Of a DNA stretch of 24,210 bases, positions 17,330-24,210 are shown piece after piece (the first letter of the stretch is position 1; each line of letters begins with the position of its first letter). Below the pieces are notes generated by a model. The model was not told the origin of the DNA, did no database searches, and was given only the letters and a program-made list of their open reading frames with translations. The stretch is from the NCBI GenBank assembly GCA_002862585.1, contig PKDP01000019.1, forward strand, positions 1 to 24,210, written 5' to 3'. A program made the translations under genes and the position numbers. This stretch comes from Flavobacteriales bacterium (GTDB lineage: Bacteria > Bacteroidota > Bacteroidia > Flavobacteriales > UBA7312).

Positions 17330-19143
17330 AATTCAATGTTTTTATCACCTCTTAAATTTCTGAATCGTTTTCTAGCTTCAGTTGTAAATATGCTGTCTGA
17401 GTAATCCAGGACTATTCTTTCGAAAATCTCCATAGCCTTTTCTTTATCGTTTAACTTATTTTCAAGTAAATCTGCCCAACTGAATAAGGCATCATCGGCT
17501 AAGATATCATAAGAAAAATCAGTAGCTACTTTCTCATATAAGGCTGCTGCCTTAGTGTATTCATTTCTCTTAATATGAATGTCGGCTTTTTTGAGAATAA
17601 TATCGTCAGTAAGGGAATGACCAGGGAAAATACTAAGCATACTGTCTAACAAGTTCATGCTTTCATCAAGCTTATTTTGAAAATCTAAAAGGTCTGCTTT
17701 AGCAAACATATTCATTGCCATTGCAGAGGTGTCAAGTCCTAAATTATCTGTTATGAAAAGAGACAGCTTCATAGCGTTGTTTGAAATAAGCTTTGTAGTT
17801 GATGCTTTTAAAACATCGAGTTGTGCCTGTGCCCAATCAAACTGACCTTGGTAATAAGATACTTTGGCTCGGTTGTATTTGGCTTGATGACCTATGGGGT
17901 TTTCCTTGAAGGATTTTTCTACTTGAGAGTAGAGTAGTATAGCATCCCATTCTTCGTTGGTAATGAGTAGAATATCGCCTAGCATGAGTTTACATTCTGC
18001 ATGTAGCTTTCCGTCATCCAATAATTGAATGGATTTTTCAAGAAGTTGAATTGCTGAGGGATAGTCGTATAAATAGAAGGCTTTTATTTTGGCATAGTCT
18101 TTCATTAAATAGACCATATCTCTTGTTTCGCCTAATTCGCTAATTACGGATTGGTAATTTTTGTCTAGTTCTAGTAGTTCTTCATTGCTATAATCTGTTT
18201 CTACTAGTGCTTCAACGGCAACAATGAGTTCTGATATTTTAGCGTCTTTATAATACGTGTTTTCTGAGCCTAAATTGATAATATATTGATAGCATTTAAT
18301 AGCACTTTGATAGGCTTTGTTTTCATAAGCTACATAGGCTAAATCGAACATGCGACTGCCATCTTCTTTTAATCGTTTGTCAAGAGCTTTGGTGTAAATG
18401 TAGGCGGCATCGTATTCGTTCGATTGAATGTATAGCCAAACTAATAAATCAGTGAGTTCACTATTATTTGTTTTTTGTACTCTTAGCAACAGTTTTTTTT
18501 GCAATAAGTCGTAATTATCCTTACTGCTTTTTGTTCGCCCTAAACTGTTTTGTAGTTTAATTTTTACAGTGTTGAGGTTATTTGCTTTCTTCTCAATAAG
18601 GTCAAGATAAACGTCTATCATTTTCTCGGTCTGACCTAGATTTGCTAGGGAGGATGCTTGTTGGAAGCCGAATTCATAATTTGGATTTAGCTCTTGCCCC
18701 TTTTCATATACTTTATATAGCCATTCGCTTTCGCCATTTTTTGAGAATTTAGCAGCAATGGTATTAACATCATTAGTCCTTCCGGCTCTGAAGTTGTCCA
18801 AGGTCTTTTTAAACTCTTTATCTGCTCGGTATTTATCGCCTTTCTTTTTGTAAACAAGTCCAAGATCGAAAATATACTTTATCTGATTAGGGTATTTTTT
18901 TCTTGCTTTTTTGACTAGAGAAATAGCTTCCGTATATTTCTTTTCTTCAAGCAAGCATTTCAGAAAAGTAGTATAGTAATTTTGAAGACTTAATTTTGAT
19001 TCAAAAGTTTCATATATCTCAATGGCATTAGTACATTGTCCACTGTAGGCGTATTTATTAGCGATGCGTAAGTCACTGCTAGACTGCGTGAATGCTTGTA
19101 GGCACAAAATGAGTGTTAAGGAAAAAGTCGCTAGCCACTTCAT
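17326..19143 (-). CDS. Secreted tetratricopeptide-repeat protein
   Basis: A 605-residue protein with an N-terminal signal peptide (MKWLATFSLTLILCLQAFTQ), so probably periplasmic, without a lipobox. Many degenerate TPR helices follow, for example ECKLMLGDILLITNEEWDAI, HQAKYNRAKVSYYQGQFDWA and, near the C-terminus, EYTKAAALYEKVATDF and EKAMEIFERIVLDYSDSIF. TPR arrays are protein-interaction scaffolds, and the C-terminal part recalls BamD/YbgF-like TPRs. The partner is unknown. The ATG follows the lipoprotein stop directly (TAAATG), suggesting both act together at the cell envelope (inference). Confidence 0.85.
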   Translation of the reverse strand: MKWLATFSLTLILCLQAFTQSSSDLRIANKYAYSGQCTNAIEIYETFESKLSLQNYYTTFLKCLLEEKKYTEAISLVKKARKKYPNQIKYIFDLGLVYKKKGDKYRADKEFKKTLDNFRAGRTNDVNTIAAKFSKNGESEWLYKVYEKGQELNPNYEFGFQQASSLANLGQTEKMIDVYLDLIEKKANNLNTVKIKLQNSLGRTKSSKDNYDLLQKKLLLRVQKTNNSELTDLLVWLYIQSNEYDAAYIYTKALDKRLKEDGSRMFDLAYVAYENKAYQSAIKCYQYIINLGSENTYYKDAKISELIVAVEALVETDYSNEELLELDKNYQSVISELGETRDMVYLMKDYAKIKAFYLYDYPSAIQLLEKSIQLLDDGKLHAECKLMLGDILLITNEEWDAILLYSQVEKSFKENPIGHQAKYNRAKVSYYQGQFDWAQAQLDVLKASTTKLISNNAMKLSLFITDNLGLDTSAMAMNMFAKADLLDFQNKLDESMNLLDSMLSIFPGHSLTDDIILKKADIHIKRNEYTKAAALYEKVATDFSYDILADDALFSWADLLENKLNDKEKAMEIFERIVLDYSDSIFTTEARKRFRNLRGDKNIEL

Positions 19144-19668
19144 TTAGTCGTATTGGAAAGTTTTAGAAAGTTGGTAGAGGCTGTCAAAACTATTCTCAGC
19201 ATTAGTAAAGGATTCTTCAAATTGAATTAGTGAGTTTGACACTTCTTTAACGGCTTGTTGCTCTCTAGTTAAAATAAGATTGAGTTCTTCTTTATCAAAA
19301 ACACCGTTATCAATATCGTTTAATAAATTATTTAGTTGCTCTTGATTTCTTGCTGTATTTGAGAGTAAGTTGTTTTTAGTTGTTGCTGCATTTTTGAATT
19401 GACGTTTCATCAACTTCATATCGTTCATGAATTTCATCGTTTTCAAACTTGGTTTTTTGTCTGAACTGAGTTGAGTTTTAGAATAGTCTAGCGACTCATT
19501 GTATTTTTTTAGATTGGGCTTAGCCGATGAAATATCAAAGCTTTTTACGACAACGAACATGCTATCGTATTCGCTTATTAAATCATTAACTGTATTTATC
19601 TCACTTTGAAAGTCGGACTTGTCGCAGCCAATTAGTGTAGCAATAAAAAGTATTAAAATATATTTCAT
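19144..19668 (-). CDS. Hypothetical coiled-coil lipoprotein
   Basis: A 174-residue protein with a short lipoprotein signal ending LIGC (Cys15), so probably lipid-anchored in the outer or inner membrane. The remaining sequence is charged, mostly helical and rich in Asn, Lys, Ser and Glu, with heptad-like stretches (NQEQLNNLLNDIDNGVF and the helix after it) consistent with coiled coil. I do not recognise a named family. It starts inside the end of serS (ATGA overlap) and is followed immediately by the TPR gene; this is the only hint to its role. Confidence 0.75.
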   Translation of the reverse strand: MKYILILFIATLIGCDKSDFQSEINTVNDLISEYDSMFVVVKSFDISSAKPNLKKYNESLDYSKTQLSSDKKPSLKTMKFMNDMKLMKRQFKNAATTKNNLLSNTARNQEQLNNLLNDIDNGVFDKEELNLILTREQQAVKEVSNSLIQFEESFTNAENSFDSLYQLSKTFQYD

Positions 19669-20939
19669 GAGTTTATGTATTTAAATCCAGTATAAGGAAC
19701 TAATACTTTAGGTATTCTAATTCCTTTCTCATCTTGATTATTTTCTAATAATGAGGCTACTATTCTAGGTAATGCTAAAGCACTACCATTTAGTGTATGA
19801 CAAAGTACATTTTTCTTGTTCTCGTCTTTGTATCTCAGTTTAAGCCTGTTTGCTTGGTAGCTTTCAAAGTTAGATATGGAGCTGACTTCCAACCAGCGTT
19901 CTTGAGCCGCAGAATACACTTCCATATCGTAGGTTAGGGCAGAGGTGAAGCTCATATCTCCTCCACAAAGTTTTAGTATTCTAAACGGTAACTCAAGTTC
20001 TCGTAAGATTTGAGTGACATGCTCAACCATATTATCTAGTGTCTGATAGGATTGCTCAGGTTTTTGTATTTGAACAATTTCTACTTTATCGAATTGGTGT
20101 AGGCGATTTAGCCCTCTTACATCTTTTCCGTAAGAACCTGCTTCCCTTCTAAAGCAAGGGGTATATGCTGTATATTTTATGGGGAAATCCTCGCTTTTTA
20201 CGATGACATCTCTAAACATATTTGTAACAGGAACTTCGGCAGTTGGTATTAAATATAGGTTGTCAGCTGTGACGTGATACATTTGTCCTTCTTTGTCTGG
20301 AAGTTGTCCAGTGCCAAATCCACTAGCCTCGTTTACAAGGTGTGGCGGTTGTATTTCTTGATAACCTGCAGAGGTATTTTTGTCTAAGAAATAATTGATT
20401 AAAGCACGTTGTAGTTTCGCCCCTTTTCCTTTGTAAACAGGAAAGCCTGCTCCAGATATTTTGTTGCCAAGTTCAAAATCTATGAGGTCATATTTTTGTG
20501 CGAGTTCCCAGTGAGGCAGGGCGTTCTCATGTAATTTTGGAATATTGCCTTCTTCAGAAACCGTTTTATTATCGTTCGCAGAATTACCAGAAGGAACACT
20601 TTCGTGGGGTAAATTAGGTATTTGAGTTAGTAAATCAGTGAGTTCGTCGCTGACTTTATTCAGTAATTCGGTTAAGGATTTACTGTTTTGTTTTAGCTCA
20701 ACTGTTTTTATTTTAGCTTCTTCGGCTTTTTCTTTTTCGCCATTTTTGAAGTATTGACCAATCTCTTTGGCAATTTGATTGGACTGAGACAGAAAATTGT
20801 CAAGTTTGCTTTGCGTGTCTTTTCTTAGATCATCCTTATCAATGATTTTATTAAAGAGTTTGTCTACTTCAATGTTTCTTTTCTTTAAGCGTTCTAATGC
20901 TTCTGCCTTATGCTCTCTTATGTAGTTGATTTGTAACAT
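19665..20939 (-). CDS. serS: Seryl-tRNA synthetase
   Basis: SerS charges tRNA-Ser (and tRNA-Sec where present) with serine. In 424 residues one sees the N-terminal long coiled-coil arm (about 30-105) that binds the tRNA variable arm, then the class II catalytic domain with GFGTGQLP, TAEVPVTN, motif 2 FRREAGSYGKDVRGLNR (about 262-278) and motif 3 GSALALPRIVASLLEN (about 385-400). ATG at 20937-20939. First gene of the minus-strand set serS-lipoprotein-TPR-DUF4286-rsmA-mgtE-dehydrogenase, in which all neighbours overlap or nearly touch. Confidence 0.98.
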   Translation of the reverse strand: MLQINYIREHKAEALERLKKRNIEVDKLFNKIIDKDDLRKDTQSKLDNFLSQSNQIAKEIGQYFKNGEKEKAEEAKIKTVELKQNSKSLTELLNKVSDELTDLLTQIPNLPHESVPSGNSANDNKTVSEEGNIPKLHENALPHWELAQKYDLIDFELGNKISGAGFPVYKGKGAKLQRALINYFLDKNTSAGYQEIQPPHLVNEASGFGTGQLPDKEGQMYHVTADNLYLIPTAEVPVTNMFRDVIVKSEDFPIKYTAYTPCFRREAGSYGKDVRGLNRLHQFDKVEIVQIQKPEQSYQTLDNMVEHVTQILRELELPFRILKLCGGDMSFTSALTYDMEVYSAAQERWLEVSSISNFESYQANRLKLRYKDENKKNVLCHTLNGSALALPRIVASLLENNQDEKGIRIPKVLVPYTGFKYINS

Positions 20940-20958
20940 GCTTGTGTTTCTAGAATTA

Positions 20959-20966
20959 CAAAAATA
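20959..20966 (-). promoter_or_regulatory. Putative -7 box (TATTTTTG) for serS operon
   Basis: On the minus strand TATTTTTG matches TAnnTTTG exactly, 19 bases before the serS ATG. The upstream TTTG sits only 11 bases away inside the T run of the rpmA terminator, instead of the usual 19, so the -33 half is not standard. Confidence 0.45.
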
Positions 20967-20978
20967 ACATTCTTTATC

Positions 20979-21014
20979 AAAAAAAACTCCCTAACTTAAA
21001 AAAGCAGGGAGTTT
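20979..21014 (-). terminator. Intrinsic terminator of rplU-rpmA
   Basis: On the minus strand, 26 bases after the rpmA stop, a nine-base-pair stem (AAACTCCCT / AGGGAGTTT, 21006-21014 with 20984-20992) encloses a 13-base loop and runs into an eight-T tract (20979-20986). This is a clear rho-independent terminator for the ribosomal protein operon. Confidence 0.9.
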
Positions 21015-21039
21015 AACTATTTTATTAATACGCTACCTT

Positions 21040-21297
21040 TTAGTTTATAGGGTCTACGGATACGTATGAACGATTGTTAGTTTTTTTAGTAAACTGAACA
21101 ATTCCATCGGCTAATGCGAAAAGCGTATGGTCTTTACCAATACCAACATTTTCACCTGGATGATGTTTAGTTCCTCTTTGTCTTACGATAATGTTTCCAG
21201 CAATAGCACCTTGACCACCGAATATCTTCACGCCAAGTCGTTTACTTTCTGATTCTCTACCGTTTTTACTACTTCCTACACCTTTCTTATGAGCCAT
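21040..21297 (-). CDS. rpmA: 50S ribosomal protein L27
   Basis: bL27 lies near the peptidyl transferase centre of the large subunit. The 85-residue protein is full length, beginning MAHKKGVGSSKNGRES and containing GAIAGNIIVRQRGTKHHPG, the family signature. The N-terminus begins directly with AHKK, without the cleavable extension seen in Firmicutes. It follows rplU by 25 bases, the usual rplU-rpmA pair, and is followed by a strong terminator. Confidence 0.98.
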   Translation of the reverse strand: MAHKKGVGSSKNGRESESKRLGVKIFGGQGAIAGNIIVRQRGTKHHPGENVGIGKDHTLFALADGIVQFTKKTNNRSYVSVDPIN

Positions 21298-21322
21298 AGT
21301 ATTTAATTTTTATGTTGTTAAA

Positions 21323-21822
21323 CTATTTGTCAGTTTTTTTAGCTGCTGTCTTCTTAGCAGTTGTTGCTTTTTTAGCGGCAGGCTTTTTGGCTGTTGCTTT
21401 TGGCTTTGCTGCCACTGCCTTTTTAGGTGCTGCATCTTTTTTGGCTGCTGTTGCCTTTTTTGCTACTGGCTTAGCTTCTGCTTTTGGGGCAGCTTTTTTA
21501 GCTGTATCACCTTTTTCAATAATGCTTTGAATTTCTATTTGAGAAAACGATTGTCTGTGACCATTTTTAACTTTATATCCTTTTCTTCTTTTCTTTTTAA
21601 AGACAACTAACTTGTCACCTTTCATGTGGCCAAGCACTTTTGCAGTTACTTTTGCACCACTGATAGCCGGGGCGCCAACGTTTACTTTTCCGCCATTGTC
21701 AATCAATAAAACTTTATCGAATTCAACTTTAGAACCTTCTTCGTTATCTATCGATGAACAAAGATTTGTTGGTCTTTTTCAACTTTGAATTGTTGCCCTG
21801 CTATTTCTACAATTGCATACAT
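21323..21822 (-). CDS. rplU: 50S ribosomal protein L21, with apparent single-base frameshift
   Basis: bL21 binds 23S rRNA in the large subunit. From the ATG at 21820-21822 the frame reads MYAIVEIAGQQFKVEKDQQI then FVHR, then hits TAG at 21748-21750. One base lost there restores the family sequence: with an added T the frame continues LDNEEGSKVEFDKVLL and then IDNGGKVNVGAPAI to a stop at 21323. The intact product would be about 165 residues. After the usual L21 domain (about 1-103) comes a tail of about 60 residues made of Ala-Lys-Pro (AAKK, KKA) repeats. A lost gene is unlikely because both halves are well conserved and promoter and terminator are intact, so a sequencing or assembly error is the best reading. 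Confidence 0.9.
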
Positions 21823-21861
21823 TCCTAAATGTTTTTTTAATCCACTATTTTTTGTGGGGTG

Positions 21862-21893
21862 CAAATGTAATAATTAATCAACAACTTGCAAAA
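21862..21893 (-). promoter_or_regulatory. Bacteroidota-type promoter of rplU-rpmA
   Basis: On the minus strand TTTTG (21889-21893), then 19 bases, then TACATTTG (21862-21869) reproduce the phylum's vegetative promoter TTTG-N19-TAnnTTTG exactly. The rplU ATG follows 39 bases after the -7 box, leaving a leader of about 30 bases. It is the best promoter in the window, fitting a highly expressed ribosomal operon. Confidence 0.85.
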
Positions 21894-21898
21894 TAAAA

Positions 21899-22771
21899 TT
21901 ACCCTTTGTTGACTAGGTGAATCCCTCCTAAAATAATACCAATACTCACGAAGTGGTTCCACGTTATAATTTCACCGTCCATAAAGCCCCAAAAAATAGC
22001 GACTATTGGAATGAGGTAGGTTACTGAGGAAGCAAATATTGCAGTGGTTTTTTTCACTAAAACGTTGAAGGCAACAAGGGCAACAGAAGTACCTACGGTT
22101 GATAGTAAAATAATGTAAAGTAAAGCTGTTACTGCACCTTTACTATTTTGCATTTTATAACTGAATTCTGAAAAATAGAGTGCCAGTAAGCAGAATGGAC
22201 CAATTACAAAAAATGCTAAGCCAGAGATATCCATAGCTGACATGTTTTGAAGTGAGTTCTTTATTGTATTTAAACTTATGGCATAGCAAAGTGTAGCGGC
22301 AATGACATAATAGGAATAGTTCATATTTTCAAAATTCACTCCTCCATATGCTATGAGTGACACTGCCCCGCAAAGTCCAATTGTAATACCTATAAGTTGA
22401 CTTCTTTTCACTTTGTTTTTAAACAAGAAGACGGCGATGATAAATGTGAATATGGGGACTAAAGCATTCAGAATGCCTACAAGTGAGCTGTCTAAATGGG
22501 TTTGTGCTTTGGTAAACAAAAAGGCAGGTATTCCGTTTCCAAATAGTCCCACTATGATTATGGGCAGTATGTGGTGCTTATTTATTTTGGTAATCTTATT
22601 CCAAACAAATGGTAAAAGACTTAACCAGGCGATACCCATTCTTAATTGTGCAACCTCTAAGTCGTTAAATACAATTAAGCCTTTCTTCATCAGAACAAAG
22701 GAGCTTCCCCAAATGAATGCGAGAAGGATAAGTAAAAGCCATGTAAAAACTTTTTTATTAGAAAATGACAC
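21899..22771 (-). CDS. EamA/DMT-family permease
   Basis: An inner-membrane transporter of the drug/metabolite superfamily, with ten predicted membrane helices in two EamA halves: the first after VFTWLLLILLAFIWGSSFVL, the second beginning near YYVIAATLCYAISLNTIKN. Substrate unknown; members export amino acids, nucleobases or other metabolites. The frame is open back to an ATG at 22963, but that stretch lies antisense over the lipoprotein gene and looks non-coding. I choose GTG at 22769-22771, giving 290 residues, the normal size for the family. A one-mismatch box (TATCTTCG) lies 16 bases upstream. The start is uncertain, the family is not. Confidence 0.88.
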   Translation of the reverse strand: MSFSNKKVFTWLLLILLAFIWGSSFVLMKKGLIVFNDLEVAQLRMGIAWLSLLPFVWNKITKINKHHILPIIIVGLFGNGIPAFLFTKAQTHLDSSLVGILNALVPIFTFIIAVFLFKNKVKRSQLIGITIGLCGAVSLIAYGGVNFENMNYSYYVIAATLCYAISLNTIKNSLQNMSAMDISGLAFFVIGPFCLLALYFSEFSYKMQNSKGAVTALLYIILLSTVGTSVALVAFNVLVKKTTAIFASSVTYLIPIVAIFWGFMDGEIITWNHFVSIGIILGGIHLVNKG

Positions 22772-22800
22772 AAACAATAATTTTTGCGAAGATATGTTAG

Positions 22801-22808
22801 TATTTTTG
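22801..22808 (+). promoter_or_regulatory. Putative -7 box (TATTTTTG) for metal-domain lipoprotein and ctaA
   Basis: Exact match to TAnnTTTG, 24 bases before the ATG at 22833. A TTTG lies 14 bases upstream (22783-22786), shorter than the usual 19, so support is partial. Confidence 0.45.
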
Positions 22809-22832
22809 TAACCATTAAAAAAATGTGAAATT

Positions 22833-23204
22833 ATGTTCAAAAACTTTTTAACTGTTTTATCAATTTTAGTTCTTGTTAGCTGTGGACAAAACACCACTTC
22901 GACTGTTGAATCTGAAGACAAGGCTTTAGCTGACGCAAAAGCTGAATTTATAATTGAAGGCATGGTCTGTCAGGCTGGTTGTGCTGCTTTTATTGATGAA
23001 GAACTAGAGAAATTGGATGGGATTGTAAAATCTGAAGTGGATTTTGAAAGTAAACTGGCTGTTGTTGATTATGATAATAGTTTGGTTAGTGAATATGCTA
23101 TGATTGACTTAATCAACACCCTAAAAGATAGCTTATACAAGGTTAGTTCTGTAGAGGTAGAAATACTACAAACTGTAGAACAAGTTAAAATAGATACACA
23201 CTAA
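22833..23204 (+). CDS. Lipoprotein with heavy-metal-associated (HMA-like) domain
   Basis: A 123-residue protein with a lipoprotein signal ending LVSC (Cys17), then a short acidic linker and a ferredoxin-like HMA fold: FIIEGMVCQAGCAAFIDEEL (39-58), then LDGIVKSEVDFESKLAVVDYD. The metal site is Cys46-x3-Cys50 instead of the usual GMTCxxC; I recall similar GMVCxxGC proteins in Bacteroidota. A copper-binding or copper-delivery role at the membrane would fit its place nine bases before heme A synthase, which serves cytochrome oxidase, but that link is inference. The tail after residue 105 is polar. Confidence 0.85.
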   Translation: MFKNFLTVLSILVLVSCGQNTTSTVESEDKALADAKAEFIIEGMVCQAGCAAFIDEELEKLDGIVKSEVDFESKLAVVDYDNSLVSEYAMIDLINTLKDSLYKVSSVEVEILQTVEQVKIDTH

Positions 23205-23213
23205 ATATTTGAA

Positions 23214-24210
23214 ATGAATTTTTCTAAACTCTTTGTTCGGTTTAATTGGCTGGCGTTAGTCCTTATTTTTTTAGTGGTTATTGCTGGTAGTTTTGTTCGA
23301 ATTACTGGAAGCGGCATGGGATGTCCGGATTGGCCAAAATGTTTTGACCAATGGATTCCTCCTACTGAAATAAGCCAAATACCAGAGAATTACAAAGAAA
23401 AATTCGTTGAACAACGTCAAGAAAAAGTAGTGAAATTTGGAAAGCTGTTGTCTGCTATTGGAATGTCTGATGTAGCTCTTCAAATGCAAAATGACCCTAA
23501 TCTTACAAAGGAAGAGGATTTTAATGTCCGTAAAACATGGACAGAATATATCAATCGTTTGTTTGGCTTTTTGGCAGGAAATTCGGTATTGTTTCTGTTT
23601 GCTTGGATTGTATTATTTTACAGAAAACACAGGGTATTACTGTTCTTGTCGTTTATAAATCTTCTTTTTATGGGCTTTCAAGCATGGTTTGGGTCTATTG
23701 TAGTCGCCTCAAATTTAGTGCCATGGACAATTACAGTTCATTTATTTTTCGCTCTTCTAATTATTTTTATTCAGTTGTATATTATCCGATTAGTAGCACC
23801 TAGTCAATCGAAAAACCTCTCCTTTAATAAGTTGAATTTTAGTTTGATTTGGTTGTGCTTTATCATCACTGTTGTACAATTATTTTTAGGTACTCAAGTA
23901 AGAGAGTCTATCGATGAGTTAACACGCATGGGAATTGGTCGTGAGCAGTGGACGGAATACTTGAGTTTACCTTATTTCATACACCGTAGTTTCTCGTGGT
24001 TGGTCTTAGCATTGCTTACTCTTATTGCTTACCAAAATGAAAAAAATGAGAAGTACCCAATTGTTCGTTGGCTCTATGCCATTCTTCTTATTGAATTGCT
24101 ATCGGGTATTCTTTTAGCACACTTTAATATGCCTGGATTAGTACAAACCGCCCATTTAGTGTTTGCTACTATAATGTTCGGTAACCTAAGTTTGCAGGTG
24201 TTTAGAGCAA
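23214..24210 (+). CDS. ctaA: Heme A synthase, COX15/CtaA family (3' end cut by window edge)
   Basis: CtaA oxidises the C8 methyl of heme O to form heme A for cytochrome c oxidases; it is an integral membrane protein. 332 residues are visible with no stop, close to the usual full length. Seen are the first helix and FVRITGSGMGCPDWPKC (27-43; Cys37 and Cys43 are candidates for the known redox pair), a loop of about 60 residues, EYINR (111-115), a VHLFFA helix, FIHRSFSW and QTAHLVFAT. His ligands are visible in the later helices, but the first ExxHR-type site has Asn114 where His is usual. A Bacteroidota partner, ctaB, may lie just beyond the edge. Confidence 0.95.
   Translation, partial: MNFSKLFVRFNWLALVLIFLVVIAGSFVRITGSGMGCPDWPKCFDQWIPPTEISQIPENYKEKFVEQRQEKVVKFGKLLSAIGMSDVALQMQNDPNLTKEEDFNVRKTWTEYINRLFGFLAGNSVLFLFAWIVLFYRKHRVLLFLSFINLLFMGFQAWFGSIVVASNLVPWTITVHLFFALLIIFIQLYIIRLVAPSQSKNLSFNKLNFSLIWLCFIITVVQLFLGTQVRESIDELTRMGIGREQWTEYLSLPYFIHRSFSWLVLALLTLIAYQNEKNEKYPIVRWLYAILLIELLSGILLAHFNMPGLVQTAHLVFATIMFGNLSLQVFRA

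Noticed and set aside
21312..21530. Plus-strand alanine-rich ORF over the rplU tail
   Set aside because: It is the antisense of the AAKK repeats of L21; its composition follows from the repeat and it has no independent signals.
21842..21857. CCAC/GTGG hairpin in the rplU leader as an L21 autoregulatory element
   Set aside because: Only four base pairs with an A/T loop; too weak to claim a leader RNA.
1..24210. A defence, phage, secretion or biosynthetic island
   Set aside because: All intact genes are housekeeping or common envelope/transport families; no integrase, transposase, toxin pair, CRISPR repeat, tRNA attachment site or composition break was seen.

Overview
The window looks like ordinary chromosome from a member of Bacteroidota, most likely a free-living or marine Flavobacteriales. 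The reasons are: AT-rich sequence; ribosome binding sites that are hard to see; promoter-like boxes of the Bacteroidota form TAnnTTTG upstream of several transcription units; Bacteroidota-type Mfd, PurH, COX15-type heme A synthase and alanine/lysine-tailed L21; and the purH-mreBCD-mrdA-rodA gene order. The genus call is inference. No tRNA, rRNA, CRISPR array, insertion sequence, phage gene or integrase was seen.

Layout. (1) 1-6160, minus strand: purH followed by the rod-shape and wall-elongation cluster mreB-mreC-mreD-mrdA(PBP2)-rodA. rodA runs off the left edge. (2) 6293-7534, plus: an orphan MacB/FtsX-type ABC permease, convergent with mfd. (3) 7536-11851, minus: fbp-mfd, overlapping at stop and start. 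(4) 11933-13647, plus: a GNAT acetyltransferase overlapping an aspartate kinase. (5) 13648-13994: the one stretch over 300 bases without an intact gene. It holds a decayed remnant of a secreted protein and two inverted repeats. (6) 13995-20939, minus: a tightly packed set serS, lipoprotein, TPR protein, DUF4286, rsmA, mgtE, 2-hydroxyacid dehydrogenase, with overlapping or nearly touching ends. (7) 20978-21893, minus: rplU-rpmA with a textbook Bacteroidota promoter and a strong intrinsic terminator. (8) 21899-22771, minus: an EamA/DMT transporter. (9) 22833-24210, plus: a small lipoprotein with a heavy-metal-associated domain, followed by ctaA, which is cut by the right edge.

Most of the window is core housekeeping: wall elongation, purine synthesis, transcription-coupled repair, gluconeogenesis, aspartate-family amino acid synthesis, translation, magnesium transport and heme A. 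I found no convincing new multi-gene system. The points most worth checking are an apparent single-base frameshift near the 5' end of rplU, the eroded secreted-protein remnant, the lipoprotein/TPR/DUF4286 genes inside a translation-related operon, and the CX3C metal-binding-type lipoprotein next to heme A synthase.
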